From contig NZ_LR130778.1 in the NCBI RefSeq assembly GCF_900538275.1, forward strand, positions 620,001 through 684,000: a stretch of DNA of 64,000 bases, read 5' to 3'. The stretch comes from Petrocella atlantisensis. GTDB taxonomy: Bacteria; Bacillota; Clostridia; Lachnospirales; Vallitaleaceae. This document shows, piece after piece, positions 55,966 to 64,000 of this stretch. The translations under genes and the position numbers were made by a program. The notes under the pieces were generated by a model. It was not told the origin of the DNA. It saw nothing but the letters and a program-made list of their open reading frames with translations, and ran no database searches. The number at the start of each line of letters is the position of its first letter. Position 1 is the first letter of the stretch.

Positions 55966-55992
55966 AACAGTGGTTAGATCATAACCACTGTT
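55966..55992 (+). terminator. Hairpin between oppA and oppB
   Basis: Perfect 11-bp stem AACAGTGGTTA/TAACCACTGTT with a 5-nt loop, followed by AATCTTTTG rather than a full T-run: a partial terminator or 3' stabiliser of oppA mRNA. Confidence 0.75.
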
Positions 55993-56018
55993 AATCTTTT
56001 GTTTAAGGAGTTATGCTC

Positions 56019-56960
56019 ATGAAGAAGTACTTGTTAAAAAGAATTGTTATCTCTTTCGTCACCTTGTTAGCAATTTTGTTAATCCTTTTTTTGATGTTAG
56101 AGTTCATGCCAGGTTCTCCATTTAATGATGAAAAACTAACTGAAGCACAAATTGCATTGTTGAATGCAAAATATGGATTAGATCAACCTATTTTTATTAG
56201 ATTTTTTAATTATGTGAAGAATATGTTGACTGGGGATTTTGGTGTGTCTTACACCATATCCAAAAATACACCTATCTCTACCCTCTTATTGTCACGACTT
56301 CCTATATCCTTAAAAATAGGTGGCCAAGCTGTACTTCTAGGTACTATCATTGGCTTAGTATTAGGCATCATCGCTGCTCTAAAGCATAATACCATTTGGG
56401 ATACCTTGACAACGGTTATTTCAGTTATCGGTGTCAGTTTACCTTCTTATGTTTTTGCATTAGCGCTTGCATATTTTTTAGGTTACAAATTACAAATGTT
56501 TCCTTTACTCTATTCTAGTAAAGCGCCTTTTGAGTCTTCGATCTTACCTACAATTTCCCTATGCATGTTCACCATAGCTTCTATCGCCAGATTCACACGG
56601 ACAGAGATGATCGAGGTCATGGGTTCTGATTATATACAGTTAGCTGAGAGCAAAGGTATCAGTGGTGTCCATTTGATTCTAAGACATCAGCTTAGAAATG
56701 CCCTTATTCCTATTATTACTGTTCTCGCACCACTCATTGTGGGGCTAATGACAGGAAGCCTTGTTATTGAAAAGATTTTTTCAATTCCTGGTATTGGTAG
56801 CCTTTTAGTTACTGCCATTCAATCCAATGATTATAATGTCATCATCGCATTGGCTTTTATCTACAGTGCTATGTATATTGGAATTATGTTGATTGTCGAT
56901 ATCTTATACGGCATTATCGACCCACGTATACGTCTAGCAAAGGAGGTAAGTCATGAATAA
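56019..56960 (+). CDS. oppB: Oligopeptide ABC transporter permease OppB
   Basis: 313 aa, six membrane segments, starting MKKYLLKRIVISFVTLLAI. The conserved N-terminal MLEFMPGSPF and LNAKYGLDQPIFIRFFNYVKN, and the EAA loop with FTRTEMIEVMGSDYIQLAES and KGISG (ATPase contact) are clear. AAGGAG stands 8 nt before ATG 56019; the ATG at 56013 is too close. Overlaps oppC by 8 bp. Confidence 0.95.
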   Translation: MKKYLLKRIVISFVTLLAILLILFLMLEFMPGSPFNDEKLTEAQIALLNAKYGLDQPIFIRFFNYVKNMLTGDFGVSYTISKNTPISTLLLSRLPISLKIGGQAVLLGTIIGLVLGIIAALKHNTIWDTLTTVISVIGVSLPSYVFALALAYFLGYKLQMFPLLYSSKAPFESSILPTISLCMFTIASIARFTRTEMIEVMGSDYIQLAESKGISGVHLILRHQLRNALIPIITVLAPLIVGLMTGSLVIEKIFSIPGIGSLLVTAIQSNDYNVIIALAFIYSAMYIGIMLIVDILYGIIDPRIRLAKEVSHE

Positions 56961-58017
56961 TGATTTAACGCGAGAAACATTCATTTTTGAAAAAAATGAT
57001 TTTGAATTTATTGGTGAAGAAAATATTTCTCAGATAGATGAAACTTATGCCAGTCAATCCTATTGGAAAGATGTTGCTATGAGATTTATTAAAAATAAAG
57101 GCGCTGTCTTTGGTCTCATATGTATCATCATCATCATTATGATGTCCATTATCGGTCTTGACTTGAACGATAACGATTTTGATACTCAGATTATTACCCA
57201 TCAAAATCTGCCACCTCGTGTACCTCTTATTGAAAAGTTCGGCATCCTAGATGGAAGTGAAAAACTCAACACCTCAACTGGCGTCTTGGATCAAAATAAA
57301 TATATTGCCACTGACGGTAGTACTACTGGTTTGGAAGATACCTACTATTGGTTTGGTACAGATGTTTTAGGGCGGGATATTTTCACCCGAACTTGGATGG
57401 GAACACGGATTTCCTTATATATCTCTTTGGTTGCTGTACTCATTGATATGCTCTTTGGTCTTAGTTATGGCCTCATCTCTGGTTACTATGGTGGGAAAAT
57501 CGACAATGCCATGCAACGCTTTGCAGAAATCCTCAATGGAATTCCAAACCTTGTCGTCGTAACCTTATTAATCATTGTCCTTAGGCCTGGTCTTGTTACC
57601 ATAACCTTCTCTCTTATGATTACTGGGTGGATCGGTATGAGTCGAATTGCCAGAGCCCAGATGTTAAAGCTTAAAGAACAAGAATTTGTGTTAGCATCTA
57701 GAACCCTTGGGGCTAAGAACTTCTTCATTATTTTCCGTGAGATTCTACCTAATATCTTTGGACAAATCATCACGACCACTATGTTTTCAATTCCAAATGC
57801 CATATTTACAGAGGCATTTTTAGCTTTCATAGGTTTAGGGGTTCCAGCTCCAATGGCTTCACTAGGCTTACTCATCAGTGATGCTTTCAAGTCATTTACC
57901 ACGCACCCCTACATGATTATTCCACCTATTGTTGTTCTAGGCTTACTTATGTTAAGTTTTAATATGTTAGCGGACGGTATCCGAGATGCTTTTGACCCTA
58001 AAATGAAAGAAATGTAA
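56953..58017 (+). CDS. oppC: Oligopeptide ABC transporter permease OppC
   Basis: 354 aa. An N-terminal cytoplasmic stretch of about 40 residues precedes MRFIKNKGAVFGLICIIIII; a large extracytoplasmic loop ends in YWFGTDVLGRDIFTRTWMGT (typical of DppC/OppC), followed by five more membrane segments and the EAA loop ARAQMLKLKEQEFVLASRTL with LGA. GGAGG precedes the ATG. Overlaps oppB; 12 bp before oppD. Confidence 0.95.
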   Translation: MNNDLTRETFIFEKNDFEFIGEENISQIDETYASQSYWKDVAMRFIKNKGAVFGLICIIIIIMMSIIGLDLNDNDFDTQIITHQNLPPRVPLIEKFGILDGSEKLNTSTGVLDQNKYIATDGSTTGLEDTYYWFGTDVLGRDIFTRTWMGTRISLYISLVAVLIDMLFGLSYGLISGYYGGKIDNAMQRFAEILNGIPNLVVVTLLIIVLRPGLVTITFSLMITGWIGMSRIARAQMLKLKEQEFVLASRTLGAKNFFIIFREILPNIFGQIITTTMFSIPNAIFTEAFLAFIGLGVPAPMASLGLLISDAFKSFTTHPYMIIPPIVVLGLLMLSFNMLADGIRDAFDPKMKEM

Positions 58018-58029
58018 GGAGGTATTAGA

Positions 58030-59097
58030 ATGAAATCAGAAAAAATCTTATCTATTCGAGATTTATCCATATCTTTTAAAACCTCTTTAGGATCCGTTGA
58101 TGCCATTAGAGGTGTCGAACTTGATTTACATAAAGGGGAAACCTTAGCTGTTGTTGGCGAAAGTGGTAGTGGTAAATCTGTCACCATGAAAGCGGTTATG
58201 GGTATACTAAGCGGTAACGGTGTCATTAATTCTGGTACCATAGATTTTACGTATCATCGTGATGAAGAAAAAATCGACGTGGACATACTGAAGTTATCGA
58301 AAAAACATATGCGGCGACATATTAATGGTAAACATATCGCAATGATATTCCAAGATCCCATGACATCCCTAAACCCTACCATGAATATTGGTGCTCAGAT
58401 TATGGAAGGCATGATATGGCACAAGCGAGCTAATAAAAAAGAGGCACACAAAAGAGCTATAGAACTGTTAGAACTCGTTGGTATTAATGATGCATCTAAG
58501 CGAATGAAGAATTATCCACATCAACTATCCGGAGGTATGCGCCAAAGAGTTGTTATCGCTATCGCTCTTGCCTGTAATCCTGACCTTCTCATATGTGATG
58601 AACCAACAACCGCCCTTGATGTTACCATACAAGCTAAAATTCTTGAATTAATCAAAGACATTCAGAAGAAAATGAATATATCGGTTATTTATATCACTCA
58701 TGACCTTGGCGTTGTAGCAAAAGTCGCTGATTACGTTGCTGTAATGTATGCTGGTAAGATTGTTGAAAAAGGTACGGTTGAAGAAATCTTTTATGAACCA
58801 AAACACCCTTATACATGGGGACTGTTATCAGCAATGCCTGACCTTGATACAACCGATGATCAACTCTATACGATTCCTGGATCACCCCCAAATCTTAGTC
58901 ACAATGTTGAAGGTGATGCCTTTGCAGTTCGAAATATTTATGCCTTACAAATCGATCATAGGCTAGAACCACCTATGTTCCAAGTGTCTGATACACATTT
59001 TGCAGCAACATGGTTGTTACATGATGAATCACCAAAAGTAGACATGCCTAAAGAATTAACTGAGCGGATTCAGCGTATGCTAAAGGAGGCTAAATAA
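58030..59097 (+). CDS. oppD: Oligopeptide ABC transporter ATPase OppD
   Basis: 355 aa. Walker [16 protein letters not shown]-loop [11 protein letters not shown], signature [15 protein letters not shown], Walker [14 protein letters not shown]-loop ITHDLG. The C-terminal oligopeptide-transporter extension [14 protein letters not shown] and IPGSPPNL is present; the usual cysteine cluster of that extension is reduced here (no CxxxxxxC after the PGSPPN segment), which may mean no FeS cluster. AAGGAGG precedes the ATG. Confidence 0.95.
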   Translation: MKSEKILSIRDLSISFKTSLGSVDAIRGVELDLHKGETLAVVGESGSGKSVTMKAVMGILSGNGVINSGTIDFTYHRDEEKIDVDILKLSKKHMRRHINGKHIAMIFQDPMTSLNPTMNIGAQIMEGMIWHKRANKKEAHKRAIELLELVGINDASKRMKNYPHQLSGGMRQRVVIAIALACNPDLLICDEPTTALDVTIQAKILELIKDIQKKMNISVIYITHDLGVVAKVADYVAVMYAGKIVEKGTVEEIFYEPKHPYTWGLLSAMPDLDTTDDQLYTIPGSPPNLSHNVEGDAFAVRNIYALQIDHRLEPPMFQVSDTHFAATWLLHDESPKVDMPKELTERIQRMLKEAK

Positions 59098-59098
59098 T

Positions 59099-60025
59099 AT
59101 GGAACAAAACAAGCCTTTATTACAAGTCCATGGACTTAAACAATTTTTTAGAATTAATCGGAATTATACTGTCAAAGCTGTCAACGGTGTTTCCTTTAAA
59201 ATCTATCCTGGGGAAACCTATGGTCTAGTTGGTGAGTCCGGAAGCGGTAAATCAACTATTGGAAGGTCCATCATTCGTCTTTATGACCCAACAGCTGGAA
59301 AGATTGAGTTTGATGAAATCGATATGTCTGGCAAACTATCTGACCAAGACTTAAAACATCTACGTACCAATATGCAAATGATATTTCAAGACCCTATGGC
59401 AAGTCTAAATCCTCGAAAAAAGGTTATGGAGATTATTGCCCAAGGTTTGGATATTCATAAGCTCTATACGACAAAAGCGGAACGTGAAGAGAAAGTCTAC
59501 AAAATCCTTGAAAAAGTAGGCCTATCAAAAGAGCATGCTAATCGATACCCACATCAATTTTCAGGTGGGCAGCGACAACGTATCGGAATTGCTAGAGCAT
59601 TAATTATGAACCCAAAATTAATCATAGCTGATGAAGCCATAAGCGCTCTTGATGTATCTATTCAAGCCCAAGTCGTTAACTTGATGAAGGCGATTCAAAA
59701 GGAAACGAACATTGCTTTTTTATTCATTGCTCATGATTTATCAATGGTTAAGTACATTTCTGATCGAATTGGTGTCTTACACAATGGGTATTTATTGGAA
59801 AGCGGTACAAAAGAAGAAGTCTTCTCTAACCCACTTCACCCTTACACCAAGTCCTTGTTATCAGCTATTCCACACCCAAATCCCAATGTGGAGAAGGCAA
59901 GAATATCAGAGACCTATGATTATGAAACTAGCGGAATAGATTATGGTCAAGGATCAGAACAGCATATAAGTGGAACCCATTATGTTCATGGCACTGTTGA
60001 AGATATTAAAAAATGGTCTGAATAA
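59099..60025 (+). CDS. oppF: Oligopeptide ABC transporter ATPase OppF
   Basis: 308 aa. Walker [16 protein letters not shown]-loop IFQDPMASLNPRKKV, signature FSGGQRQRIGIARAL, Walker B LIIADEAISALD, H-loop IAHDLSMV, and HPYTKSLLSAIP at the C-terminal extension. Here too the extension lacks the cysteines common in OppF. AAAGGAGG lies in the end of oppD, and the ATG is directly after the oppD stop. Last gene of oppABCDF; only a weak ATTCAAA/TTTGAAT hairpin follows. Confidence 0.95.
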   Translation: MEQNKPLLQVHGLKQFFRINRNYTVKAVNGVSFKIYPGETYGLVGESGSGKSTIGRSIIRLYDPTAGKIEFDEIDMSGKLSDQDLKHLRTNMQMIFQDPMASLNPRKKVMEIIAQGLDIHKLYTTKAEREEKVYKILEKVGLSKEHANRYPHQFSGGQRQRIGIARALIMNPKLIIADEAISALDVSIQAQVVNLMKAIQKETNIAFLFIAHDLSMVKYISDRIGVLHNGYLLESGTKEEVFSNPLHPYTKSLLSAIPHPNPNVEKARISETYDYETSGIDYGQGSEQHISGTHYVHGTVEDIKKWSE

Positions 60026-60203
60026 TCCTAAAAAAAAATTCAAAATCCTATATTTGAATTCAGCCCATATATATACAGACGCTTCATTATAAGAATCTTC
60101 TTTTGATCATTCATGAATCAAACGCCTCTACTATATGTAGATTTTTAATAATATTAAATTTCTGATAAATCAAGAAAAGACTCTTCCGCTCTACCCCTTA
60201 GTT

Positions 60204-60212
60204 TGGTATAAT
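60204..60212 (+). promoter_or_regulatory. Extended -10 promoter of the PBP gene
   Basis: TGGTATAAT with no clear -35, 27 bp before the ATG at 60239, which has AAAGGAGG. Confidence 0.5.
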
Positions 60213-60238
60213 GTCAGAGTGTAAAGGAGGCATCGTAT

Positions 60239-62818
60239 ATGAATTTTTCAAAGCATGCCAATCAAAAAAAAATACAGAGGCTCAATTCAAGATATACAAA
60301 AATCATGAAACTCATGGGTACATCTTCCGTTCGCGTACTTTTTTTCAGTTTACTACTTGTTGCTGTTTTAGGTATTTCCGGTGGTATTGGCGTGGCTAAG
60401 GCCATATTAGACGCTTCACCGGAACTGGATTTTGATTCTCTTGTACCTGTTGGATATACTTCCTTCGTCCGCAATCAAGATGGTGTTATCTTACAAGAGC
60501 TATCTACCGGTGATGCAAATCGTATCTATGTTGAAATTGATGAGATTCCAAAACATGTACAAGATGCTTTTATTGTCATAGAGGATGAACGTTTTTATGA
60601 GCATAACGGTATCGACATGCGTGGTATTTTTAGAGCCATATTCGTCAATCTAAAATCCGGCGACTTAAGTGAAGGTGCCAGTACAATCACTCAGCAAGTT
60701 ATCAAAAACAATGTTTTATCTTCCGAAAAAAGTTTTGAACGTAAAATTCAGGAACAGTATCTTGCCATACAGGTCGAGAAAACCTTAAGCAAGGATAAAA
60801 TCTTGGAACTGTACTTAAATACAGCCGGACTTGGCAGAGGTACCAATGGCGTACAAGCTGCAGCAGGACGTTATTTCAATAAAGATGTATCTGAACTGAC
60901 AATAGCAGAAGCTGCCGTCATTGCCGGCATTACCCAACGTCCAACCGATTATGATCCAGTGACAAATCCCGAAAATAATCGTAATCGACAACTAATTATT
61001 CTACAGTATCTTTTGGATCAGGGTAAAATCTCTAATGCCGCTTATCTGGAAGCTAAAGCAGAAAATGTATATGATAAAATTCAGATTACCAATCAAGAAT
61101 TTGAAACAAAATCTGACTATTCTTATTTTGTTGACGAAGTGATTCGTCGTGTTGCATCCGACCTAGAAGTACAAAAAGGTTATACTGCAACTCAAGCCAT
61201 TAACCTCATCTATCGAGGTGGTCTTGACATTTACATCACCCAAGATACCAGTTTGCAAAATATATTGGACCAATCCTTTGCTGATGAAAATAATTTTCCC
61301 ACCGTTCAAGATGACTATAATGTAAAGCTTATGTATACTGCTTCTGTTCAAACAGATGAAGGTGTCATTCACCATTATGAAGAAAAGTTGCTTCAATCTG
61401 ATGAGGAAGCCCTTGAGCACATTGAGTTCTTAAAAAGTGAATGGATCGGTGAAACAGATCGACTCATCTCCGATAATGCTTTATTTATACCTCAGCCTCA
61501 GGCCGCCATGGTTGTCATAGATTATCATACGGGTCAAGTTAAAGCAATCACTGGAGGCCGTGGTCAAAAAATAGGTAACCAAGTCCTAAACCGTGCCACC
61601 ATGAGCAAGCGACAACCCGGTTCCACTTTCAAAATATTAGCGGCTTATCTACCCGCACTGGACACTATGGGTTTAACCTTGGCCAAAGTATACGATGACG
61701 TACCCTTAACCCTTCAAATACCTGGTGCAGGCTCTTATTCTCCGAAAAACTGGTATGACCACGCAGCCTATAACTATTGGGGCTTATCTACCATTCGAGA
61801 AGGTATCCAATGGTCTATGAACCTATTGGCCGTCAAAACCATGAATGATATTGGTATTCAAACCGGTTTCGATTATTTGAAAAACCTTGGTTTCACAACA
61901 CTTGTTGAAAGAAGAGATGTTAATGGCACTATTTTCTCTGATAAAAATATTGTTTTACCCTTAGGTGGCTTAACCGATGGCGTAACACTACTTGAGCTAA
62001 CGAATGCCTACGGGGCTATTGCTAATAACGGTGTTTATATCGAGCCATCCTTCTATACAAAGGTACTTGCACATGATGGCTCTTTGCTCCTATTAAAAGA
62101 GCCTTTCACTCAAACTGTTATGAAGGAAACAACGTCTTTCTTACTTACCAATGCTATGGAAGATGTGGTAAGAGCCGGTACCGGTACTGCTGTACGTTTT
62201 AACAATATGGCTATTGCTGGAAAAACTGGTACTACAAGTGATTCAAAAGACCTGGCATTTATCGGTTATACCCCTTATTATGTAGCAGGCGTTTGGTTAG
62301 GCCATGATGATCCTGAGAAAATGAGTCACAACCAACGTTATCATACACTCCTATGGCGGGATGTCATGTCCAAGATTCATGAAAATCTGGAAAATAAAAG
62401 CTTTCAGAGACCTGAAGGCATTGTACAAGCCACCATTTGTACAAAATCCGGTAAACTTGCCGTGAATGGTCTATGTACACATGACCCTCGAGGCTCTACA
62501 GCAAGAACTGAGTACTTTGCTGCCGGTACTGCACCAACAGAAGCATGTGATGTTCATGTAAAGATAACCGTATGTAAGGATTCTGGTCTTTTGCCAACCG
62601 TATATTGTCCCACTGACAGCTTGGTTCAACGCGTTTATACTGCTAGAACAGAACCTTTAGATCCAGCTTCATGGGATCCTGCAAGACCACCAAGGATTCG
62701 GGATTATGTCTATGAACTACCGAGTACAATAGAAAATGAATACTGTAACATCCACACACATATTGAGCCAATCCCTCAACCCTTACCTAACACCCTACCT
62801 TCTCTACCGTTAGAATAA
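60239..62818 (+). CDS. Class A penicillin-binding protein (PBP1a family)
   Basis: Bifunctional peptidoglycan glycosyltransferase/transpeptidase, 859 aa, bound to the membrane by one N-terminal segment (about 36-58, VRVLFFSLLLVAVLGISGGI). GT51 domain: IEDERFYEHNGIDMRGIFRAI, EGASTITQQVIKN, EKTLSKDKILELYLNTAGLG. Transpeptidase: SxxK in SKRQPGSTFKILAAY, SMN in IQWSMNLLAVKTM, KTG in AGKTGTTSDSKDLAFIG. The C-terminal tail is rich in cysteine and proline (CTKSGKLAVNGLC, CKDSGLLPTVYC) and ends PIPQPLPNTLPSLPLE. AAAGGAGG precedes the ATG. Monocistronic. Confidence 0.95.
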   Translation: MNFSKHANQKKIQRLNSRYTKIMKLMGTSSVRVLFFSLLLVAVLGISGGIGVAKAILDASPELDFDSLVPVGYTSFVRNQDGVILQELSTGDANRIYVEIDEIPKHVQDAFIVIEDERFYEHNGIDMRGIFRAIFVNLKSGDLSEGASTITQQVIKNNVLSSEKSFERKIQEQYLAIQVEKTLSKDKILELYLNTAGLGRGTNGVQAAAGRYFNKDVSELTIAEAAVIAGITQRPTDYDPVTNPENNRNRQLIILQYLLDQGKISNAAYLEAKAENVYDKIQITNQEFETKSDYSYFVDEVIRRVASDLEVQKGYTATQAINLIYRGGLDIYITQDTSLQNILDQSFADENNFPTVQDDYNVKLMYTASVQTDEGVIHHYEEKLLQSDEEALEHIEFLKSEWIGETDRLISDNALFIPQPQAAMVVIDYHTGQVKAITGGRGQKIGNQVLNRATMSKRQPGSTFKILAAYLPALDTMGLTLAKVYDDVPLTLQIPGAGSYSPKNWYDHAAYNYWGLSTIREGIQWSMNLLAVKTMNDIGIQTGFDYLKNLGFTTLVERRDVNGTIFSDKNIVLPLGGLTDGVTLLELTNAYGAIANNGVYIEPSFYTKVLAHDGSLLLLKEPFTQTVMKETTSFLLTNAMEDVVRAGTGTAVRFNNMAIAGKTGTTSDSKDLAFIGYTPYYVAGVWLGHDDPEKMSHNQRYHTLLWRDVMSKIHENLENKSFQRPEGIVQATICTKSGKLAVNGLCTHDPRGSTARTEYFAAGTAPTEACDVHVKITVCKDSGLLPTVYCPTDSLVQRVYTARTEPLDPASWDPARPPRIRDYVYELPSTIENEYCNIHTHIEPIPQPLPNTLPSLPLE

Positions 62819-62841
62819 AGAGTATTTAACCTCTAAAATAA

Positions 62842-62879
62842 ACAAACAAAAAGAACCGGATTCGGTTCTTTTTGTTTGT
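62842..62879. terminator. Bidirectional terminator after the PBP gene
   Basis: Perfect 17-bp stem ACAAACAAAAAGAACCG/CGGTTCTTTTTGTTTGT with loop GATT. It serves the PBP gene and the convergent gene ending at 62894. Confidence 0.9.
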
Positions 62880-62893
62880 AAAGCAATCCATTA

Positions 62894-64000
62894 TTAATAA
62901 TCTAATAGTCCTTCCATATCTAAGACTTCACCCTCATAATCAATAACAATACCAAGACAAAAATTTGAGTCATCATATTCAAGACTCCATGTCAACATAT
63001 TAAAATCATAAACGTCATGATTCGGATCAATAATACTGGGTATTCCAATATCGGCTATCTTGTTGTCCACATCAAAAAGAGAGATCGCATTACCGGCAAT
63101 AATGTTACATGTTTCTTTCATAACTTCACCTTTGGTTTCATTATATAAATCTTCAGTAATGTCATCAAGGGTATCGAAAGACATTATTGCCTTCGCGAGC
63201 CGTTTAATCAAAGCTTTGTTTGCCGAGAAATAAAATGCACCGGACTTTGGACCACTAAAAGGGATGATAACTGTTACATCAAAAATCTCAACACCTTTAT
63301 TAATACCTGAAACGGACAAGGGCAGATTCAATACACTATTGGATTTTAGGTAGATTTTACAGGATTCCACATAAAGATCCAGTACAATCGGCAATGAGAA
63401 AAACTTAATGAATTTCGCTTGGTTCTTAGGCAATAATATTTTGACCGTGGTTCCAAAATCCATAAGGGAGCTAACCCTAATTTTCCCCCCAATTTTTTCA
63501 ACTTCAGCTTTAACCGCTGCCATACCTACGCCTCTGCCACTTAAAGTTTCTGCATAACTTTTTGTACTAAAATTCGGTTCAAAGATGAGGTTTAGCATTT
63601 CTTCCTCACTCATTTTCTCTGCAATTTCTTCTGTGACTATTCCCTTACTAATCGCTTTATAATAAACCTCTCCTAAATCAATACCTCTACCATCATCTGA
63701 TATTCTGATCTCAAAAAAATTACCCACATCATCAATGTTGCAACTAATTTCTCCAAAGGGTGTCTTTCCTGCCATAAGCCGTTCTTCTTCATTTTCTATA
63801 CCATGTTCAATGCAATTATTAAAAACATGGACTAAGGATCTAAAAATATCCCGATAATAATTAACATCAACAAAAACTTCATCTCCTGATAATATCGCTA
63901 CATTTACTGTTTTATCTTTAATACTTGCCGTTTTAGCACTTTCTCTTGCATAAAACATCAATACATCACCAATCGATTTATAGAACAGCTGATCCACAAT
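62894..64000 (-). CDS. CheA-like ATPase domain fused to a CheX-like domain (5' end outside window)
   Basis: At least 368 aa; the frame is open at the right edge, so the true start is outside. The visible part begins in a CheA-type dimer/ATPase region: N box LVHVFNNCIEHGIENEEERL, G1 ISDDGRGIDLGEVY, F box NLIFEPNFSTK, G2 LSGRGVGMAAVKAEVEKIGG. Then, where CheA has its CheW-like domain, this protein has about 150 residues with the CheX/CheC-type motif EVMKETCNIIAGNAIS (ExxN). That suggests a kinase with a built-in phosphatase-like or binding domain. Phospho-transfer domains, if any, lie upstream. Confidence 0.8.
   Translation of the reverse strand: MVDQLFYKSIGDVLMFYARESAKTASIKDKTVNVAILSGDEVFVDVNYYRDIFRSLVHVFNNCIEHGIENEEERLMAGKTPFGEISCNIDDVGNFFEIRISDDGRGIDLGEVYYKAISKGIVTEEIAEKMSEEEMLNLIFEPNFSTKSYAETLSGRGVGMAAVKAEVEKIGGKIRVSSLMDFGTTVKILLPKNQAKFIKFFSLPIVLDLYVESCKIYLKSNSVLNLPLSVSGINKGVEIFDVTVIIPFSGPKSGAFYFSANKALIKRLAKAIMSFDTLDDITEDLYNETKGEVMKETCNIIAGNAISLFDVDNKIADIGIPSIIDPNHDVYDFNMLTWSLEYDDSNFCLGIVIDYEGEVLDMEGLLDY

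Overview
The window reads as chromosome of a low-GC, anaerobic, Gram-positive bacterium of the class Clostridia (Bacillota). Evidence: AGGAGG ribosome sites and TTGACA/TATAAT promoters throughout, a glycine T-box, a ZTP riboswitch in front of pyruvate formate-lyase, type III plus type I glutamine synthetase with an ANTAR regulator between them, the LL-diaminopimelate aminotransferase route to lysine/peptidoglycan, the GlgC/GlgD pair, and pyruvate phosphate dikinase. The Lachnospirales/Vallitalea-like part of Clostridia is a reasonable guess, but no rRNA or tRNA gene was seen. Nearly everything left of 53.7 kb is on the minus strand; the opp operon and a class A PBP at the right are on plus.

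Layout: 0-7.6 kb: start of a PP-loop ATPase, a GGDEF/EAL receptor, ppdK, glyS with its T-box. 7.85-14.3 kb: a hot spot with two nearly identical IS1634-like insertion sequences, each flanked by an unusually long target duplication (78 bp and 214 bp), around a small nfeD-floA operon. The second IS split a roughly 290-nt structured RNA locus, but the long duplication left a complete copy on the right. 14.3-24.6 kb: glgCD, fba, pflB-purH under a ZTP riboswitch, a purine permease, trpS. 24.7-36.3 kb: hybrid kinase and small alarmone synthetase, luxS, TraX-like protein, purL, LysR regulator, and an AMMECR1-fusion/radical-SAM pair. 36.4-42.2 kb: FAD oxidoreductase, an eda-kdgK-FadR operon with promoter and operator visible, and an IS91-like element with a small zinc-ribbon companion. 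42.2-47 kb: REC-GGDEF protein behind a repeat/hairpin element, transaldolase, then an operon of a degenerate PfkB-like protein, a YigZ/IMPACT protein and an orphan BrxC/BrxD-type ATPase. 47-53.7 kb: glnN, ANTAR regulator, glnA (both synthetase genes behind leader terminators), dapF-dapL. 54-64 kb: oppABCDF, a PBP1a-type enzyme, and the end of a CheA-like/CheX-like fusion.

How genes fit together: pyruvate/PEP metabolism (PPDK, PFL, aldolase), glycogen storage, 2-keto-3-deoxygluconate breakdown, purine synthesis linked to formate through the ZTP switch, and nitrogen assimilation through two glutamine synthetases that probably share antitermination control. The least explained parts are the interrupted structured RNA, the pseudo-kinase/YigZ/ATPase operon and the repeat elements at 37.8, 42.1 and 43.3 kb. 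All visible frameshifts sit in mobile elements, and in the two IS1634 copies they fall in A/T homopolymers, so an assembly artefact must be considered before those transposases are called dead.
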